From positions 1 to 7,477 of the forward strand of contig JAEYZD010000047.1 in assembly GCA_023430725.1 (NCBI GenBank): DNA of 7,477 nucleotides, given 5' to 3'. Below, piece after piece: positions 5,418 through 7,477 of the stretch. Both the position numbers and the translations under genes were made by a program. Position 1 is the stretch's first letter. The number at the start of each line of letters is the position of its first letter. Origin of the DNA: Bacteroidota bacterium. Its GTDB lineage: Bacteria; Bacteroidota; Bacteroidia; Bacteroidales; VadinHA17. The notes below the pieces were generated by a model. The model saw nothing but the letters and a program-made list of their open reading frames with translations, was not told the origin of the DNA and did not search any database.

Positions 5418-6716
5418 TTATTCTTCCCTGTCGCTGAATTTTACTTTCCTGCTGAGTTTGCGTATGGCTGCCTCTATGCTCTGGTCCGGTTCAATCACGT
5501 TATAATCACCCCAGAATTCAGGGTCAGCAAAGGCTGCAACCTCTTCGGTAAAGAAATCTGAAGGTTTGATTCTCTCCTTGTTTGAGAACTTGATGACATC
5601 TTCTTCAGTCCGGTCGGTGATTGCCAGTTCGGACATTGTTGTATAGTTGGTGTTGAAGAGTTTTTTCTTCCAGTCAACCTTGAATTTCACTTCTGCCCTG
5701 GAGTGGGTGAAGTACCATTTGCCGTTCTGCTCGCGGAACCGGACCATATATGATGTCAGCTCAGGAGTCACCTGCATGCCCATCGGCTTCTTCCTGATGA
5801 ACATTGAGGCTGCCAGCTCCTTGTTTTCAAGATTGAAGGAGAATTCGGCCTGGGCTACCGCATATGTTTCGATGTCAACGAAGAGTCTTCCCTGGTAAAG
5901 GGGTGTGGTAATGGAAGGTTTCTGGTAGAAATTTATTACGTAGTTGGTCCTGTCGTCTATGACTACTATGCTTGCCAGCTCGAGGTCATACTGGTTGAGC
6001 GCTTCCCTGGTAAGGAAGGTTTCGGGATTCTTCACCACATCAAGGTAGAGTGTGGTGGTTGGGCCGCCCTGAAGTTTGAACAGAACCGTATCCATCTTCT
6101 CAACGTCGTTGCTCTTTCTGCCCTTGTAGATCCTGACGGCGTCATACCTGAGATCACTCTGGTAAGGAGCCTTGAAGACCTCGACAACAGCTTCTCCTAT
6201 TGAGATGTAGTTGCGGTTCTTGCGGATTGTTTCGCGGTAAAAGCCGGTCATGTCATTTGCCACCAGCGGGTAGTTTTCATCAAAACGGCTGATGACCTGT
6301 TCCATGATGTCTTCCGGAACGAGCGGTTTCACGATTACTTCCTTGATAGGTATCATGGCTGTCTCGAGGGCAATTATGTTGCGCTGTCCGTTGGTCTTCA
6401 TCTCGTCGAGGGCCATCACCTTGTTCTTGTAACCTATATATGAGAATTCAAGTTTGCCGGTTTCTCCTTCCGGCAGCTTGAGGGTGAATTCCCCGTCCAG
6501 GTTTGTAACCGTTGAGACGTTGCTTCCCTGCACTGCGATGCCGGCGAAGACGAGAGGCTGGTTGGTTTCTGCATCAACCACCCTTCCCCTGATTGTGGTC
6601 ACCTGCTGCTGCTCTTTCTTTGATTTGCCGGGAGCAGGCGATGTCATTGCATCACCTGTGGTCATAACCAGGAGCAGAGCCGATGCGATTGCTGTAAAAA
6701 GGATTCTTGTTTTCAT
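5418..6716 (-). CDS. Secreted carboxypeptidase-regulatory-like protein, STN-less paralogue ('protein B')
   Basis: Protein of 432 residues, exported, function unknown. The ATG at 6716 is chosen because it begins a good signal peptide (MKTRILFTAIASALLLVM, then a small-residue region to about 24) and follows an A-rich leader; the frame opens further upstream at a TTG (6752), but that adds a charged stretch ahead of the signal. After a lysine/glutamine linker comes a CarboxypepD_reg-like domain at about 42-117 (RGRVVDAETNQPLVFAGI, NLDGEF, SYIGYK). Next is IPIKEVIV (122-129) and a ~290-residue domain with TGFYRE (157-162), GEAVVEVFKAPY (174-185), IVVIDD (250-255), YQGRLFVDIETYAVAQAEF (274-292) and SELAIT (362-367). 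These motifs match protein A in the same order, so the two share an origin by duplication; B has no STN domain. It is probably the first gene of the minus-strand cluster. It may be the cluster's effector, target or co-sensor; the sequence does not decide. Confidence 0.85.
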   Translation of the reverse strand: MKTRILFTAIASALLLVMTTGDAMTSPAPGKSKKEQQQVTTIRGRVVDAETNQPLVFAGIAVQGSNVSTVTNLDGEFTLKLPEGETGKLEFSYIGYKNKVMALDEMKTNGQRNIIALETAMIPIKEVIVKPLVPEDIMEQVISRFDENYPLVANDMTGFYRETIRKNRNYISIGEAVVEVFKAPYQSDLRYDAVRIYKGRKSNDVEKMDTVLFKLQGGPTTTLYLDVVKNPETFLTREALNQYDLELASIVVIDDRTNYVINFYQKPSITTPLYQGRLFVDIETYAVAQAEFSFNLENKELAASMFIRKKPMGMQVTPELTSYMVRFREQNGKWYFTHSRAEVKFKVDWKKKLFNTNYTTMSELAITDRTEEDVIKFSNKERIKPSDFFTEEVAAFADPEFWGDYNVIEPDQSIEAAIRKLSRKVKFSDREE

Positions 6717-6828
6717 GGTCTTTTTATTTTTTCTGTTTGTTGTCCGGATCAATGATTCATAATAAAGACCGGAACTTGCCCCTCATCCCTATACATTAAA
6801 CGGAAAAAATTGTTCATTTGCTCCTGTT
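6717..6828. promoter_or_regulatory. Divergent spacer carrying start signals for the sigma cluster and the radical SAM gene
   Basis: This 112-base A/T-rich region lies between divergent starts, so promoters for both sides are expected here. On the plus strand, TTTG at 6736-6739 is followed after 20 bases by TAATAAAG (6760-6767). That is the correct Bacteroidota -33/-7 spacing, but the -7 element matches TAnnTTTG only at TA and the final G. On the minus strand no TTTG / TAnnTTTG pair was found, which would be compatible with an alternative (possibly autoregulated ECF) promoter, but absence of a motif is weak evidence. Confidence 0.35.
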
Positions 6829-7477
6829 ATGGCTACCAGGTACCTGAATGCAAGTTACTCTCTTTTATCATATGCAGCCAGAAGATATGCCGGCATATCT
6901 CTTCTTCCGCCACTTCCGCCGGCACTCAGCATTGAGCTCAGCAGCTGCTGCAACCTCTCCTGTCCTGAGTGTGTGACCGGTGCGGGACTGCTTGAAAGAA
7001 AGGCATCGTTCATCAGTTACAGCCTGGCGGCTGACATTGCGTCGCAGGTTCGCGGACACGTGCTATCAGTGTGGCTCAGTTTTCAGGGTGAGCCGATGAT
7101 GCATCCGGAATTCTTCAGTATAGCTGAGCTTTTCCGCGGAATGAATCCGGTGATTTCAACCAACGGCCATTATCTTGACAGGGAGAATTGCCTCAGCCTG
7201 GCCGGATCGCCGCTTAAAAAGATTATAGTATCGTATGACGGGGTCACGCCTGATGTCTTTGGCATTTACAGGAGGGGCGGTGATCACGGTCTTGTCACTG
7301 AAGGGATCAGGAGGTTGACCTCCGCAGTAAGGGAGAGAAAGTCAAAGCAGAAGGTTGTACTTCAGTTCCTTATTCACAGGCACAATGAGCATGAGGTGCG
7401 CGCCGCCGCCGCTTTTGCTGCCTCTGTGGGGGCGGGATTCAGGATCAAGAGCATGCAGCTTCTTGATCCTGAAAGGG
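6829..7477 (+). CDS. Radical SAM protein, N-terminal 216 residues (cut by window edge)
   Basis: Radical S-adenosylmethionine enzyme of unknown substrate. The frame is open from the ATG at 6829 to the window end. The cluster-binding motif is CNLSCPEC, giving CX3CX2C at C41, C45 and C48, preceded by LSIELSSC; these would ligate a [4Fe-4S] cluster that cleaves SAM. Further landmarks of the fold: FQGEPMMHP (85-93, the GE-type SAM-binding motif), STNGHYL (110-116), IIVSYDGVTPDVFGIYRRGG (132-151) and VVLQFLIHRHNEHE near 179-192. The pattern resembles SPASM-type radical SAM proteins, but the C-terminal part that would carry a SPASM cluster lies outside the window, so the subclass is not settled. A 40-residue leader precedes the cysteine motif. 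An exact 18-bp palindrome occupies codons 19-24. The gene is transcribed divergently from the sigma cluster. Confidence 0.9.
   Translation, partial: MATRYLNASYSLLSYAARRYAGISLLPPLPPALSIELSSCCNLSCPECVTGAGLLERKASFISYSLAADIASQVRGHVLSVWLSFQGEPMMHPEFFSIAELFRGMNPVISTNGHYLDRENCLSLAGSPLKKIIVSYDGVTPDVFGIYRRGGDHGLVTEGIRRLTSAVRERKSKQKVVLQFLIHRHNEHEVRAAAAFAASVGAGFRIKSMQLLDPER
6883..6900. repeat. Exact 18-bp palindrome inside the radical SAM gene
   Basis: AGATATGCCGGCATATCT is its own reverse complement over all 18 bases. It starts exactly 54 bases into the radical SAM coding sequence and encodes residues 19-24 (RYAGIS). A 9-bp half-site could bind a dimeric regulator in DNA or fold at the 5' end of the mRNA. 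It could also be chance; a perfect 18-mer palindrome is expected roughly 0.03 times in a random window of this length. Confidence 0.5.

Noticed and set aside
2322..6716. Polysaccharide utilisation locus
   Set aside because: The sigma/FecR pair is typical, but no SusC, SusD, glycoside hydrolase or transporter is present in the window.
6717..6752. TTG-initiated 12-residue extension of protein B
   Set aside because: It adds a highly charged Asn/Lys/Arg stretch ahead of the signal peptide, and the sequence looks like an A-rich leader. ATG at 6716 preferred.
6939..6950. 12-bp palindrome CAGCAGCTGCTG in the radical SAM gene
   Set aside because: Palindromes of this length are expected a couple of times by chance in a window of this size, and it encodes the conserved region before the cysteine motif.

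Overview
The window looks like chromosomal DNA from a member of the Bacteroidota, at roughly 50% GC. Four things point that way. An ECF sigma factor and a FecR-type anti-sigma factor with a DUF4974-like C-terminus are followed by an STN-domain protein. Two proteins carry the CarboxypepD_reg-like (CTLD) module typical of this phylum. The start codons have A/T-rich leaders and no clear Shine-Dalgarno sequence. A TAnnTTTG -7 promoter element lies just upstream of dxs.

Layout, left to right. Positions 1-954 (minus) hold the N-terminal half of dxs, the first enzyme of the MEP isoprenoid pathway, cut by the window edge. A 210-bp divergent spacer follows. Positions 1165-2178 (plus) encode a lipoprotein with a long coiled coil and a C-terminal OmpA-like peptidoglycan-binding domain. 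This gene converges on a four-gene minus-strand cluster across a 143-bp spacer with hairpins and a short direct repeat. Read in its direction of transcription, the cluster is: a secreted CTLD protein (6716-5418, 'protein B'); an ECF sigma factor (5398-4865); its FecR-like anti-sigma factor (4865-3885, sharing one base with the sigma stop codon); and a secreted STN + CTLD protein (3866-2322, 'protein A') whose C-terminal ~290 residues are paralogous to those of protein B. A 112-bp divergent spacer separates this cluster from a radical SAM gene (6829 onward, plus), truncated by the right edge.

How the genes may work together: the sigma/FecR/STN arrangement is that of cell-surface signalling. 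In the classical version a TonB-dependent outer-membrane receptor passes a signal through its periplasmic STN domain to FecR, which releases the sigma factor. Here the STN domain sits on a protein of only 514 residues with no TonB plug or 22-strand barrel. A paralogue lacking STN is encoded in the same cluster. This is the most interesting part of the window: apparently a sigma/anti-sigma switch wired to a non-receptor periplasmic or surface protein pair of unknown ligand. The wiring is inferred from domain content and gene order. dxs, the OmpA-like lipoprotein and the radical SAM gene look like neighbours rather than parts of this system.

No tRNA, rRNA, CRISPR array, insertion sequence or attachment site was seen, and no gene appears frameshifted.
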